Positions 51,065 through 61,300 are shown, counted from the stretch's first letter. The stretch: 64,000 nucleotides of DNA from Clostridium_S neuense (GCF_045310695.1 NZ_JBJIAA010000011.1:62001-126000); one strand, 5' to 3'. Notes: a model not told the origin generated them from the letters alone. Translations and numbers: made by a program.

Positions 51065-51796
51065 CTATTTAGAGTTCATATCTTTGTATCTAATGTTGTT
51101 ATTACTTGAAAATATCTTTATATCTGAATTAGTACTTAACTTAAACTTTATGTTATTATGACTTCTCATTTCTAAATAATTAAGATAATTTCCATCTGCA
51201 AGCATATAACTTTTTAATTTATCTTCATCTCCAATAGCCTTTATATTAAATGGTGCACCTGTCTTAACTCCATTTATCAATATAAATTCTGCATTACAAT
51301 ATATTTCACTATTGCTTAAAACCCTTTGACCATTTACAGAAATAGCTTCTGCTCCAGCTGACTTTAAGGCATTTAGAACATATCTAATATCATAATCATG
51401 AAGCATTTCTCCAACATCATTATAACCCTTTACTGTTCCTGTAAATTCCCCTCCACTGTCATTTAATGTTAGTTCAATGCCTTCACCTTCTATATCAACA
51501 TTTCCAAGAGCCATTCTATATAATGTAAGTTCATCCTTCATCTGCTTATTAGTTTCAGAAACATCATTTGTAGTTTTAATAAAATCATCAATTTTTTTCT
51601 TCACATCAAAGTATTGTTCTCTCAAATCATTTATGTCGCTTATAAGCTTACTCCTATTTCTATATACATCCTGATACTGCTTTGAATTAAGATATACTGT
51701 TTTCTTAGTATTGCCAAAAGTAATACTTGATGAAATAAGTATACCAACAAAAATTGAAGCAATGAAAATAAATATAGAAGCTTCATTATTTTTCAT
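51065..51796 (-). CDS. DUF881 membrane-anchored protein, second copy
   Basis: 243-aa protein with one N-terminal helix (8-27), a coiled coil at about 40-95, and the DUF881 domain (GIELTLNDSG, LLHDYDI-like LNALKSAGAEAISVNGQR, FNIKAIGDEDKL). It resembles the copy at 52165-52905. In Bacillus the family (YlxW/YlxX) lies in the division cluster. Function unknown. Confidence 0.85.
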   Translation of the reverse strand: MKNNEASIFIFIASIFVGILISSSITFGNTKKTVYLNSKQYQDVYRNRSKLISDINDLREQYFDVKKKIDDFIKTTNDVSETNKQMKDELTLYRMALGNVDIEGEGIELTLNDSGGEFTGTVKGYNDVGEMLHDYDIRYVLNALKSAGAEAISVNGQRVLSNSEIYCNAEFILINGVKTGAPFNIKAIGDEDKLKSYMLADGNYLNYLEMRSHNNIKFKLSTNSDIKIFSSNNNIRYKDMNSK

Positions 51797-51808
51797 TAAA
51801 TCACCTCA

Positions 51809-52147
51809 TTAGTGAATCTTAGCCTTTTCCAGTAAAATTCTTCTTATCGAAGCGAAATTATTAAATATTCTTGTTCCAAAAACAATAACAGCAGCAAGAT
51901 ATATCGGAAGACTAAGTTTATCACCAAGATATACAAGTGCTACAGCGAGAACTGCATTTCCGAAAAAACCAGATATGAAAACATCCGCTTTAAATTGTTT
52001 TTCAAGTCCAGCTCTTATAGCTCCAAAAACAGAATCAAGACATGCAAAGATAGCTACAGAAAGATATGGTGAAAATTTATCAGGAATAGGAACATTCCAA
52101 ACTACTCCTATTATTATCCCAATAAACAGACCAAAAACAGCAATCAT
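51809..52147 (-). CDS. sbp: Small basic protein Sbp (DUF1290)
   Basis: 112-aa membrane protein with four hydrophobic segments. The family string IPDKFSPYLSVAIFACLDSVFGAIRAGLEKQFKADVFISGFFGNAVLAVAL is present. Its role is unknown, but it sits in division clusters between DUF881 genes. ATG behind GGAAGTGA. Confidence 0.88.
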   Translation of the reverse strand: MIAVFGLFIGIIIGVVWNVPIPDKFSPYLSVAIFACLDSVFGAIRAGLEKQFKADVFISGFFGNAVLAVALVYLGDKLSLPIYLAAVIVFGTRIFNNFASIRRILLEKAKIH

Positions 52148-52164
52148 AATTAATCACTTCCTTA

Positions 52165-52905
52165 TTATTTATTCGAAGGTTTAGCAAAGTCAAACTTTAT
52201 AATCTTACTTGATTTTTTTATCTTAATATTATCAACTTTATTGTATTCAACCTTATAATTTTCAGGTATCATAGATAAAACTCCTGGATAAGATAGTGCA
52301 GAATATAGCATTTTGCTATTTCCAATAGCCTTTATTGTTATTTTTTCATAAGGCGAAATCCTATCATCACCAATAAATATATCCGTTCCGCCGCTTGAGC
52401 TCTTTATTCCTGTTACCGCCGTTATCCTATTATCATTTACAGAAATAGCTTCCGCCTGAGAAAAGTTAAGTTCATTAATAAGATCTACAATATCTTCGCC
52501 CTTTATAGGTCGTGTTGTATCAGATGTACTATCAGAATCTGCGCTTCCAGAACGAGATATATTTTGGGGGGTTATAGTTATCTCTACTCCTGGTCCAGAT
52601 ACATCCACAACTCCAAGTACCATTTTGTCCTTATTCAATTCGTCCAGTATCTGTTTATTTGTAGTACTGCTATCAGCTGCTGCACTTTGATATCCCTTAA
52701 CCTGCTTTTGAAGATCATCAACTTTTTTTTGCAATTCTCCTTTTTCTTTCGATAGCTTGTCAACTTCCTGCGAAATCTCAGTACTACTTCTGCTCGTATT
52801 TTCATTATTCTCTTGAATACTTACAATTTTAAGTTGATGTGCTATCATAAATCCGAGAATACAACATACAGCAGCAACAGCTATCTGAGAACCTAGTTTT
52901 TTCAT
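52165..52905 (-). CDS. DUF881 membrane-anchored protein, first copy
   Basis: 246-aa protein with an N-terminal helix (5-25), a coiled coil at about 35-90 (SQEVDKLSKEKGELQKKVDDLQKQVKGY) and DUF881 (GVDVSGPGVEITI-like block, DLINELNFSQAEAISVNDNRI, KITIKAIGNSKML). It is 11 bases after divIB. Function unknown; its topology resembles divisome scaffold proteins such as FtsL/DivIC. Confidence 0.86.
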   Translation of the reverse strand: MKKLGSQIAVAAVCCILGFMIAHQLKIVSIQENNENTSRSSTEISQEVDKLSKEKGELQKKVDDLQKQVKGYQSAAADSSTTNKQILDELNKDKMVLGVVDVSGPGVEITITPQNISRSGSADSDSTSDTTRPIKGEDIVDLINELNFSQAEAISVNDNRITAVTGIKSSSGGTDIFIGDDRISPYEKITIKAIGNSKMLYSALSYPGVLSMIPENYKVEYNKVDNIKIKKSSKIIKFDFAKPSNK

Positions 52906-52916
52906 CTCTTCACCAC

Positions 52917-53672
52917 CTAATTTTGAATACAGTATACAGGATTTCCATCAAAACTTACATCTACATATCCCTTTTTATCCTTAAGATTTTGTTGTGACAC
53001 TATGTTAATGGCTTTATTTAATTTTTTACTTAATTCTTCTGGAGAACCCAAAAATATACACATACTGTTTATATAAGCTTTTAAATTTACACTATCTGAT
53101 ATATCCACAGCTGTCAAGCTTAATCCATTAGTTTGAAAAATAGCATCTGTAAGCATTGATATACTTTTTAGTTTTCTTTTATCATCGCATTTTATTACTT
53201 CTCCGATTTTAGAATAATTAGTATCAAAACCATTTAATCTTACAAGCTTCATTCCGTTAAGATTATCTTTTTTTTCCAATACAACACCATTTTTATCTAT
53301 AATAATGTATTTATTTCCAGTTTGAGCATAAAAAGCTGCTCTTCTCTCCTTAACACTTATACTAATAGTATCGGGAAATTTTTTATGTATATTAACATCC
53401 ATTATATATGGATTTTGTTTTATATTATCTTTATATGTTTTAAGTGAAACAGTAAATATATTAACACCCTTTATAATTCCTGACTGCTTTATTATTTCAT
53501 TAGAATTTATAATACTATTATCTTGCACTACTATATTTTTTATATTAAAAAATGATAATTTAAGACATAGTGTTACAAGAACGCAAATTAATATAATACC
53601 AAATAAAATTACTTTTTTTCTCCTTATTCTTTTTCTCCTTTTTTCTATAAGTTCATTTTTTTCGTTTATCAT
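52917..53672 (-). CDS. divIB: Cell division protein FtsQ/DivIB
   Basis: 251-aa bitopic protein with a basic cytoplasmic tail (KRRKRIRRKKV), one helix at about 20-40, and a POTRA domain (FFNIKNIVVQDNSIINSNEIIKQSGIIKGVNIFTV), then the FtsQ domain (FPDTISISVKERRAAFY). It links FtsL/DivIC in the divisome. AGGGTGA precedes the ATG. 178 noncoding bases separate it from ftsW. Confidence 0.92.
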   Translation of the reverse strand: MINEKNELIEKRRKRIRRKKVILFGIILICVLVTLCLKLSFFNIKNIVVQDNSIINSNEIIKQSGIIKGVNIFTVSLKTYKDNIKQNPYIMDVNIHKKFPDTISISVKERRAAFYAQTGNKYIIIDKNGVVLEKKDNLNGMKLVRLNGFDTNYSKIGEVIKCDDKRKLKSISMLTDAIFQTNGLSLTAVDISDSVNLKAYINSMCIFLGSPEELSKKLNKAINIVSQQNLKDKKGYVDVSFDGNPVYCIQN

Positions 53673-53850
53673 AAATTCACCCTATTTTCTAAAATATAGC
53701 AAAGCAGCAGTATCTTGAAGCATTAAATACTGTTACTTCACTTAAACTAAAGACTTTACTTTAATTAAAATTTTAACCTTTTTTATATTATACCAGTTTT
53801 AGCCGAAAAATTTATAAATATTTATTTACAATTTTTCAAATTTTAATAGG

Positions 53851-54963
53851 TCACGAGGTTTGGGAAGATATGTTTAAAAGTACACCAACAGCTATTAAAT
53901 TAAATACTATTGAAGAACCTCCATAGCTTATAAATGGAAGTGGAACACCAGTTACTGGCATTGAATTAGTAACAACAGCCACATTAATAATTGCTTGAAC
54001 AGCAATTACAGAGGTTATGCCAACTGCAAGAAGTGTACCATACATATCCTTTGAACGCATAGCTATTCGTATTCCTCTTTGGATTAATATTAAAAATAAC
54101 ATTATTATAAAAACACAGCCTATTAACCCAAGTTCTTCTCCAATTATAGAAAATATGAAATCATTATAAGGTTCAGGTATATAATAACATTTTTGTCTTG
54201 ATTGTCCCAGTCCTAAACCTTTAAGTCCTCCAGAACCTAATGCCAAAAGTGACTGACAAGTCTGATATCCATAGCTTTGAGAATATTTCCATGGATTTTG
54301 AAAAGCTAAAAATCTAGTTTGTCTGTATCCAACTGACATAGTAAAAAATATTCCAAGAGGAATTACACCGCAAGCAAGCACTGAGGCAATATGCTTTATT
54401 TTTGCTCCACCAACAAACATTATAATTATACTTACTACCATTATTACAGTTGCAATACTTAAGTTATGTTCAATATAAACAAGACCTGCAAAAAATGCTG
54501 CTACAACAAGATAAACTAAAAAATTAGGAAAAAACTTTTTTATCCTATTGCCATTTTTTTCAATAGCTTTTGCAAGAACAACTACTACAGCATATTTTGC
54601 TATTTCAGATGGTTGCAAATTAAATCCAGGTATTGGTATCCATCTTTTAGCTCCATTTATAGCAGGAAACATAAGAACTACTAAAAGCAAAATTACTGTT
54701 ATAACAATAATAATACCTGTTACCTTTTTTAATTTATGATAATCAATTTTTTCCATAGTAAAAAGAGCTATCAAACCTACCACTGCTGCAAATCCCTGCT
54801 TTTTTAAAAAGAACATGTCATCATTTTTATATTGAGAACTATTAAGTGCGCTATAAGAGCTTGCACTATAAACCATTACTACACCAATTGCAACAAGAAG
54901 TAAAACCGTTGCAAGGAGTATAAAATCCACCTCAACCTTTTGAAAAAGCTTTGGTTTTGCCAT
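53851..54963 (-). CDS. SEDS-family peptidoglycan polymerase FtsW/SpoVE
   Basis: 370-aa polytopic glycosyltransferase polymerising lipid II with its partner transpeptidase. Ten-helix pattern with VVMVYSASSYSAL, NGAKRWIPIPGFNLQPSEIAKYA, NPWKYSQSYGYQTCQSLLALGSGGLKGLGLGQSRQK and GVPLPFISYGGSSI. In this cluster it pairs naturally with the SpoVD-type PBP upstream. ATG at 54961-54963, seven bases from GGGAGG. FtsW versus SpoVE cannot be settled from sequence alone. Confidence 0.93.
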   Translation of the reverse strand: MAKPKLFQKVEVDFILLATVLLLVAIGVVMVYSASSYSALNSSQYKNDDMFFLKKQGFAAVVGLIALFTMEKIDYHKLKKVTGIIIVITVILLLVVLMFPAINGAKRWIPIPGFNLQPSEIAKYAVVVVLAKAIEKNGNRIKKFFPNFLVYLVVAAFFAGLVYIEHNLSIATVIMVVSIIIMFVGGAKIKHIASVLACGVIPLGIFFTMSVGYRQTRFLAFQNPWKYSQSYGYQTCQSLLALGSGGLKGLGLGQSRQKCYYIPEPYNDFIFSIIGEELGLIGCVFIIMLFLILIQRGIRIAMRSKDMYGTLLAVGITSVIAVQAIINVAVVTNSMPVTGVPLPFISYGGSSIVFNLIAVGVLLNISSQTS

Positions 54964-55086
54964 ACCCAATCCTCCCGTAAAATTATTTAACCTAAATCAT
55001 TAAATCTATAGAACACATTAACTTTAGTTTTTATTTTATTAAGCTTTATTTTAAACAAGTACCCTCATTTTATATTTAGCCTTTTA

Positions 55087-56040
55087 TTAAAATAGAGCTA
55101 AAAATGAAATAAGGCAAAGTACAACAGTAGCAATGCAGAATACCGATACAACTTTGGTTTCATGCCAGCCGAGTTTTTCAAAATGATGATGAATAGGTGC
55201 CATTTTAAAGAACCTCTTTCCTGTACGCTTAAAGTAGGTAACTTGTATTACCACTGAAGCTGCTTCTATAACATATATTCCACCTACAATTATAACCAAA
55301 ATAGGCAATTTCAATACAAGTGCTACTCCAGCCACTGCTCCACCAAGTCCAAGAGATCCTGTATCTCCCATAAAAATCTGCGCTGGATAGGAATTATATT
55401 TAAGAAAACCTAAAAGTGTTCCTATAACAATCCCACAAAATATAGAAAGAGGATACTGGTGCCATGAAAAACATATTACACCAAAAAAAGTCATAACAAG
55501 AAGCGTTACTGATGAAGCAAGTCCATCAAGTCCGTCTGTTAAGTTAACAGCATTTGTAACTGCTACCATGTAAAAAATCACTAATAAAATATATATAATT
55601 GGATTAAGTGTCATGCTTATTTTAAGAAAAGGAATATAAATATCTGTTCCAAAATGAACATATGAGTAATAAGCAACACCACAGGATGCTATGAGCTCAA
55701 GTAAAGATTTCTGCTTTACGGTTAAGCCCTCATTTTGTTTATGAATAATTTTAAGCATATCATCTAAAAAACCTATAAGTGAAAATGCTAAAAAACATAA
55801 AAACACAAAAATTACATTGCTATTTATATTCTTGTTCATAATAAGTATTGAAACCACGGTAGTTGTTATGAAAATTATTCCTCCCATGGTAGGTGTACCT
55901 GCTTTTTTCTTATGACTTGCTGGTCCCTCTTCTCTTATATTCTGTCCAAACTTTAATTTATGTAAAATAGGTATGAACAAAGGTCCCTGAAGAATGGACA
56001 ACAAAAATGCAATTAATACTGAATAAATTATTACTCCCAT
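55087..56040 (-). CDS. mraY: Phospho-N-acetylmuramoyl-pentapeptide transferase
   Basis: 317-aa ten-helix membrane enzyme making lipid I from UDP-MurNAc-pentapeptide and undecaprenyl phosphate. Signature HKKKAGTPTMGGI near residue 43, catalytic Asp motifs GFLDDMLKI and NAVNLTDGLDGLAS, MGDTGSLGLGG, and the C-terminal MAPIHHHFEKLGW. One base from murF. Confidence 0.97.
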   Translation of the reverse strand: MGVIIYSVLIAFLLSILQGPLFIPILHKLKFGQNIREEGPASHKKKAGTPTMGGIIFITTTVVSILIMNKNINSNVIFVFLCFLAFSLIGFLDDMLKIIHKQNEGLTVKQKSLLELIASCGVAYYSYVHFGTDIYIPFLKISMTLNPIIYILLVIFYMVAVTNAVNLTDGLDGLASSVTLLVMTFFGVICFSWHQYPLSIFCGIVIGTLLGFLKYNSYPAQIFMGDTGSLGLGGAVAGVALVLKLPILVIIVGGIYVIEAASVVIQVTYFKRTGKRFFKMAPIHHHFEKLGWHETKVVSVFCIATVVLCLISFLALF

Positions 56041-56041
56041 T

Positions 56042-57418
56042 TTATATCTCCTTAAGTCTTTTTACTATATTCTCAAACTTCATAAGTCTAGATGCTTTCA
56101 CAAGTACTACATCACCTTCGCTAACTACATTTTCTATATATTTAGTAGCCTCTTCAGTAGTTAAAAATTCTTTATGAGTATCTTTGCTATTAAATCCTCT
56201 TCCGTAAGCTTCATTAAACTCTCCAACAGTTATGAGTAAATCAATCCCATTTAAAGCTGCATACTCTCCAACATCTTCATGTGCATTAAAAGCTTCTTCT
56301 CCCAGTTCCCTCATAGTTCCAAACACAGCTATCTTTCTTCTACCCGGTATATTTTTGACAACTTCAATTGCAGCCTTCATAGAATCTGGACTTGCATTAT
56401 AAGAATCATCAACTATTGTAAACTTTTCCTTTTTAATAACATCAAGTCTCATGGAAGTCATCTCAATTTTCTTTAATCCATTACTCATTTCATCATAACT
56501 AATGCCCATTTCTTTTCCACATGCAATAGCAAGCAGGCTATTTTCAACATTATGTTTACCAGGTATCGATATGTTAAATCTAGTTTTTTGAACCTGATTA
56601 TTTATGCTCAAATTAAAGCTGGAACTATTTTCTTTCAAGCTTAAGTTAACTGCATTAAACTCACCATTTCCACTTATAGATGTTTTTACAATTTTATATT
56701 TTGAAGAAGAAATAGTACTTAAAAGATCATTATCACTATTTACTATAAGAACATTATTTTTATCAAAAAAATCCGTTATCTCAAGCTTAGCTTTTAATAT
56801 ATTTTCTCTGGTTTTTAAATTTTCAATATGGGATATTCCTATATTAGTTATTATAGCTATATCAGGCTTTGCTACTTTAGCCATTCTATGTATTTCATTT
56901 AAATTACTCATTCCCATTTCAAGCACTGCTACATCATATGTATTATCAAGCTGAAAAATCATAAGTGGAAGACCTATTTCATTATTAAAATTTCCAGAAG
57001 TCTTGAAAACTTTAAACTTACTTTGAAGAACAGAAAAAGTTATATCCTTTGTTGAAGTTTTCCCAGTTGAACCTGTAATGCCTACAATTTTTATATTTTT
57101 TAAAGTCCCCTTGTAAAATTCAGCCAAATCTAAAAGTGCCTGTTTAGTATCTCTTACTAATAATATTGAAGATTTTCCGTACTTTTCTGTATCCTTTTCT
57201 ACAATTTCATCTACTATACATAAAGCAGCTCCCTTTTCTACAGCTTTGCAGGCAAATTCATTTCCATTAAAATTTTCGCCCTTTAGTGCTATAAAAATTG
57301 AGCCTTCCTCTATCTTTCTAGTGTCAGTACTTATTTTATTAAATGAGGATTTTTGTCCATGAACTACAATCTCTCCATTTACAGCATTTATAATTTGGTC
57401 AAGAGTTAAATTTTCCAA
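56042..57418 (-). CDS. murF: UDP-MurNAc-tripeptide:D-Ala-D-Ala ligase
   Basis: 458-aa cytosolic Mur ligase adding D-Ala-D-Ala. ATP site GITGSTGKTSTKD near 112, AVLEMGMSNLNEIHRMA, NIGISHIENL, and the C-terminal VDDSYNASPDSMKAAIE. TTG start overlapping the murE stop region, with AAGGAG upstream. Confidence 0.96.
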   Translation of the reverse strand: MENLTLDQIINAVNGEIVVHGQKSSFNKISTDTRKIEEGSIFIALKGENFNGNEFACKAVEKGAALCIVDEIVEKDTEKYGKSSILLVRDTKQALLDLAEFYKGTLKNIKIVGITGSTGKTSTKDITFSVLQSKFKVFKTSGNFNNEIGLPLMIFQLDNTYDVAVLEMGMSNLNEIHRMAKVAKPDIAIITNIGISHIENLKTRENILKAKLEITDFFDKNNVLIVNSDNDLLSTISSSKYKIVKTSISGNGEFNAVNLSLKENSSSFNLSINNQVQKTRFNISIPGKHNVENSLLAIACGKEMGISYDEMSNGLKKIEMTSMRLDVIKKEKFTIVDDSYNASPDSMKAAIEVVKNIPGRRKIAVFGTMRELGEEAFNAHEDVGEYAALNGIDLLITVGEFNEAYGRGFNSKDTHKEFLTTEEATKYIENVVSEGDVVLVKASRLMKFENIVKRLKEI

Positions 57419-58867
57419 TCAAAACAGCTCCTTTACTAGCTTCCCAACAATTTCTCTTTCATCAAAATGAATAGTTTTATCCTTTAAAATTTGATAATCC
57501 TCATGCCCTTTTCCCGCAATAACTATAACATCATTCTTTTTTGCCATCTTTAATGCTTCTTTTATGGCTTCCATTCTATTTTCAACTATTACATAATTGT
57601 CTTTATTTATTCCATTTAATATATCCTTTATAATATCTGAAGGATTTTCGCTTCTTGGATTATCTGACGTAATTATGGCAATATCACTCATTTCAGAGCC
57701 AATTTTACCCATTATAGGTCTCTTGGTTTTATCCCTATCTCCACCACAGCCAAATACAGAAATTAGTTTGCCTTCAGTAAATTCTCTTGCAGTTGAAAGT
57801 ATATTTTTGAGTCCATCAGGAGTATGCGCATAGTCAACAATAATATCAAAATCAATATTATAATCTTTTGAAACTATTTCGCACCTTCCAGGAACAGCAG
57901 ATAACTTTTCTAAGCCTGCTTTTACTTTTTCTATAGAAATACCCTCTGCAAGACATGCAGCTGCACTTCCAAGGGCATTATATACATTATATTTACCAGG
58001 TATATTTATAAAAGTTTTTATTGTATTTCCATTATAGTTTAGTTCAAATTCTGTTCCTTTAGAACTCATTTTTATACTTTGTGCTCTTATATTTGAATTA
58101 CCTTCGATTCCATATGTAATTTTAGAATTTTTAACATCATCAAAAACCCTTTTACCATATTCATCATCAATATTTATTATAGAATTCTTACTATTTTCAA
58201 ATAATATCATTTTAGCTTTATAATAATTTTCAAAAGTTTTATGAAAATCAAGATGATCTCTTGTTAAATTGGTGAATATTCCTTGATTAAATTCAATACC
58301 ATATACTCTATTTAAATATAATGAATGAGAAGATACCTCCATAACACAGTATTCTATCCCTTCTGCTACCATATCGGAAAACAGCTTTTGAAGTTCTGTT
58401 GATTCTGGTGTAGTTCTATGTGTTTCTATCTTCCTATCTCCCACATAATTTGCAATAGTTCCTATAAGTCCAACTTTATATCCTGCACTTTCAAGCATGG
58501 ATTTCATCATATATGTAGATGTAGTTTTTCCATTGGTTCCTGTAATGCCTATAATTTTAAGTTTTTTTGTTGGATTTCCATAAAAATTTGCACTTAAAAT
58601 AGACATAGCTTTTCTACCGTCTTTTACTTTGATAACTGTACACTTAGGAATATCCTTTAAATCCTTTGTGCATATTACAGCTGATGCACCGTTTTCTACA
58701 GCCTTTCCAATAAAATTGTGTCCATCACTTTGATAACCTTCAATGCAAAAAAACAATCCTCGTTTTTCAATTTTCCTTGAATCATAATGGATATTTGTTA
58801 TATCATCTTCAATGCTGCCATTTATAATTTCATAGCTAACACCAGCTAATATTTCTTTAAGCTTCAC
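57419..58867 (-). CDS. murE: UDP-MurNAc-Ala-Glu:meso-diaminopimelate ligase
   Basis: 482-aa Mur ligase adding the third stem residue. ATP site GITGTNGKTTSTYM near 110; HRTTPES; MEVSSHSL; TNLTRDHLDFH; C-terminal TSDNPRSENP. The DNPR motif indicates meso-diaminopimelate rather than lysine. GTG start behind AAAAGGGG. A 232-base gap with a repeat element separates it from spoVD. Confidence 0.96.
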   Translation of the reverse strand: MKLKEILAGVSYEIINGSIEDDITNIHYDSRKIEKRGLFFCIEGYQSDGHNFIGKAVENGASAVICTKDLKDIPKCTVIKVKDGRKAMSILSANFYGNPTKKLKIIGITGTNGKTTSTYMMKSMLESAGYKVGLIGTIANYVGDRKIETHRTTPESTELQKLFSDMVAEGIEYCVMEVSSHSLYLNRVYGIEFNQGIFTNLTRDHLDFHKTFENYYKAKMILFENSKNSIINIDDEYGKRVFDDVKNSKITYGIEGNSNIRAQSIKMSSKGTEFELNYNGNTIKTFINIPGKYNVYNALGSAAACLAEGISIEKVKAGLEKLSAVPGRCEIVSKDYNIDFDIIVDYAHTPDGLKNILSTAREFTEGKLISVFGCGGDRDKTKRPIMGKIGSEMSDIAIITSDNPRSENPSDIIKDILNGINKDNYVIVENRMEAIKEALKMAKKNDVIVIAGKGHEDYQILKDKTIHFDEREIVGKLVKELF

Positions 58868-58888
58868 AATACCACCCCTTTTAAATTC

Positions 58889-59095
58889 AGAGTAGAGAAT
58901 ACAAAGTACAGAGTACCGTTATGGTTGATTTCTCTTCCTATCGTAAGATAAATCTAAAATTATATAAGAATAAATGATGTTCACCCCCGCTGGACGAAAA
59001 CATTATTTTCTTTTATTAAGTTTTAAGATTTTCCGTAGCGAAACGGAAGAAAATCATCTATAACTGTACTCTGTCCTCTGTCAACTGTCCTCTGT
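58889..59095. repeat. Dispersed repeat family A copy 2, inside the dcw operon
   Basis: About 205 bases. The left end has ACAAAGTACAGAGTAC and the right end ACTGTACTCTGTCCTCTG; the segment GGAAGAAAATCATCTATAACTGT aligns with the matching part of copy 1 near 28555-28578. A local hairpin TTCCGT-AGCGAA-ACGGAA is at about 59030-59047. It lies between spoVD and murE, so it must be transcribed with them. Confidence 0.65.
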
Positions 59096-59099
59096 TATA

Positions 59100-61295
59100 T
59101 CAGTCTCCTGTTTCTTCAAGTGTAACATTTATAGTGCTGTCTTTATGAACATGAGTATTAGGCTTAATATCCTGTTCATCTACTACTCCTGATCCTGTAA
59201 ATTTAACTTTAAGTCCAAGACTATTTAATAATTTTTCGGCATTTTCTTTGCTATAGCCTGTAAGATCAGGAACCACAACTTCACCATTACTATTATAGTT
59301 TGCACTATCACCTGTGTAAAGTATAATTTTAGTACCCTCCTTAACAGTCATGCCTGGAAACGGAGACATATTTGAAATATAAGTTCCACTACCTTCTATG
59401 GAACAATCAAGATTAACACTCTTAAGAGTTTTTACTGCGTCTTCCCTCTTTATACCTCGTACATTAGGTATCACAACATCTTTAAGTAAACTCTTTGCAA
59501 CATCATCACTGGAAGCATCTTGTTTTATATTCAAATAATTAAATATATCATTAAAAACCTTTTGGCCTACAGGTGCGGAAATCTGTCCAGCATAGTAATT
59601 TGAAGGATCTGGTTCATCTATGGATACAAAAACTGTAACTTCGGGATCACTTGCTGGAGCCATCCCAGTAAATGAAGCAATATACTTTCCACTTTCATAT
59701 CCACCGCCATTTGGATTAGGTTTCTGTGCTGTACCAGTTTTTCCTCCTATATGGTAACCAGCTATATAAGCTTTTTTGCCGCCACCTTCTGATACAACCT
59801 TTTCTAAATAACTTCTCAAGTTTTTAGTAACATTATCGTCTATTACCTTTGTCTTATTATAATTATTATAAGTCTTGTATAAAACTTCCTTTCCAGAAGA
59901 GTTTTCATTGTCTATTTCCCTCATAACATGAGGTGTTATAAGGTATCCTCCATTTGCTACAGCATTAAATGCCTGCATATACTGCATTATAGATACTGTA
60001 TCTGTTTGTCCAAACGCAATCGTAGCAGCTTCAACAGGTCCTATTTTTGCAGTAGGTTTAATTATTCCCTTTGCTTCTCCTGGCAAATCAACCCCAGTTT
60101 TTCTGCCGAAACCAAGTTTGCTTATATACTTATTTAACAGTGTGCCTCCAAGTCTTTCTCCAAGTGTAGCAAAGCCTACATTACATGAATTTTTTAATAT
60201 ATCTATAAAATTTTCTTTGCCATGTCCTGTACGCTTCCAACAGTGAATATTTCTATTTGCAATCACAATGCTTCCTCCGCAGTTAAACTCATCATTTTCA
60301 TGAACAACACCTTCAGACATAGCTGCAACAGAGGTTATTACTTTAAAAATAGAACCAGGTTCAAAAGTATCACTTACAGCTCTATTTCTCCACTGTTTCT
60401 GAAGTTCATTACTAGTTTTAGTTTTATCCCAAGGTTCATTTAAATTATAGTCCGGCTTATTTGCAAGTGCCAATATCTCACCATTTTTAGGATTCATTAT
60501 AACAATAGTGACTGCCTTAGCTTTGTTATCATTTAATGCTTCTTGAGCTGATTTTTCTGCAAAGTACTGCATATTTTTATCTATAGTTAAAATTATATCT
60601 TTTCCATCTGAAGGCTTGGTATATTCAGATATAGTGTACGGTAGGTTCTTACTATTCCTGTCTAGTTCAGCAATTCTAGTACCTGGAGTTCCTTTTAAAT
60701 ATTTATCATACTGAAGCTCTACCCCTGTAAGCCCATTACCATCTGAATTCGTATGTCCAATTACTTGAGACAAAAAATTGCCATTTGGATAATAACGTTT
60801 TGTATCAGGGGAAACAATAACTCCATCAATTTTTAATGCAGCTACTTTATCTGCCCTAGATTTTTCAACACGTCTTGCTAATATTGCAGATCCCATTGCT
60901 CTTCCATCTTTAAATTTCTTATTAAGTTCCTTATCAACATCTTTCTTTTCCATGCCTAAATCTTTTGATAATTCATCTGAAAGTTCATTAAGAGTAATAG
61001 TTTTTTTCTTTGCAATATAATTTTTTATAGTGTTTAAGTCCAAATCAACCCTATATACATTTCCACTTACTGCAAGTTCATTTCCAAATCTATCTAATAT
61101 CTTTCCTCTTTTAGCTGCAATTTTGACCTCGCTTGTCCATTGTTCTATAGCCATAGCTTTGTATTTAGGTGACATCATAACCATGACTTTAAAGAGACTA
61201 TAACATAAAAAGCAGATAAGTACTATCAATATTATAAATACTGCAAGTAATCTGCTTTTTATATTGGCCCTATCGAATAAAATCTTTCTTGACAA
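59100..61295 (-). CDS. spoVD: SpoVD/FtsI-type class B penicillin-binding protein with two PASTA domains
   Basis: 731-aa transpeptidase for septal or spore-cortex peptidoglycan. N-terminal membrane helix (15-38), PBP dimer domain, transpeptidase domain with GSIFK (catalytic Ser) near 310, SCN, and GGKTGTAQ, then two PASTA repeats (DVVIPNVRGIKREDAVKTL... and EVVVPDLTGYSKENAEKLL...). TTG start at 61293-61295, eight bases from GGAGG; the first in-frame TTG upstream lies inside that site. It is the only class B PBP in this cluster, so it may serve division as well as sporulation. Confidence 0.93.
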   Translation of the reverse strand: MSRKILFDRANIKSRLLAVFIILIVLICFLCYSLFKVMVMMSPKYKAMAIEQWTSEVKIAAKRGKILDRFGNELAVSGNVYRVDLDLNTIKNYIAKKKTITLNELSDELSKDLGMEKKDVDKELNKKFKDGRAMGSAILARRVEKSRADKVAALKIDGVIVSPDTKRYYPNGNFLSQVIGHTNSDGNGLTGVELQYDKYLKGTPGTRIAELDRNSKNLPYTISEYTKPSDGKDIILTIDKNMQYFAEKSAQEALNDNKAKAVTIVIMNPKNGEILALANKPDYNLNEPWDKTKTSNELQKQWRNRAVSDTFEPGSIFKVITSVAAMSEGVVHENDEFNCGGSIVIANRNIHCWKRTGHGKENFIDILKNSCNVGFATLGERLGGTLLNKYISKLGFGRKTGVDLPGEAKGIIKPTAKIGPVEAATIAFGQTDTVSIMQYMQAFNAVANGGYLITPHVMREIDNENSSGKEVLYKTYNNYNKTKVIDDNVTKNLRSYLEKVVSEGGGKKAYIAGYHIGGKTGTAQKPNPNGGGYESGKYIASFTGMAPASDPEVTVFVSIDEPDPSNYYAGQISAPVGQKVFNDIFNYLNIKQDASSDDVAKSLLKDVVIPNVRGIKREDAVKTLKSVNLDCSIEGSGTYISNMSPFPGMTVKEGTKIILYTGDSANYNSNGEVVVPDLTGYSKENAEKLLNSLGLKVKFTGSGVVDEQDIKPNTHVHKDSTINVTLEETGD

Positions 61296-61300
61296 ATAGT

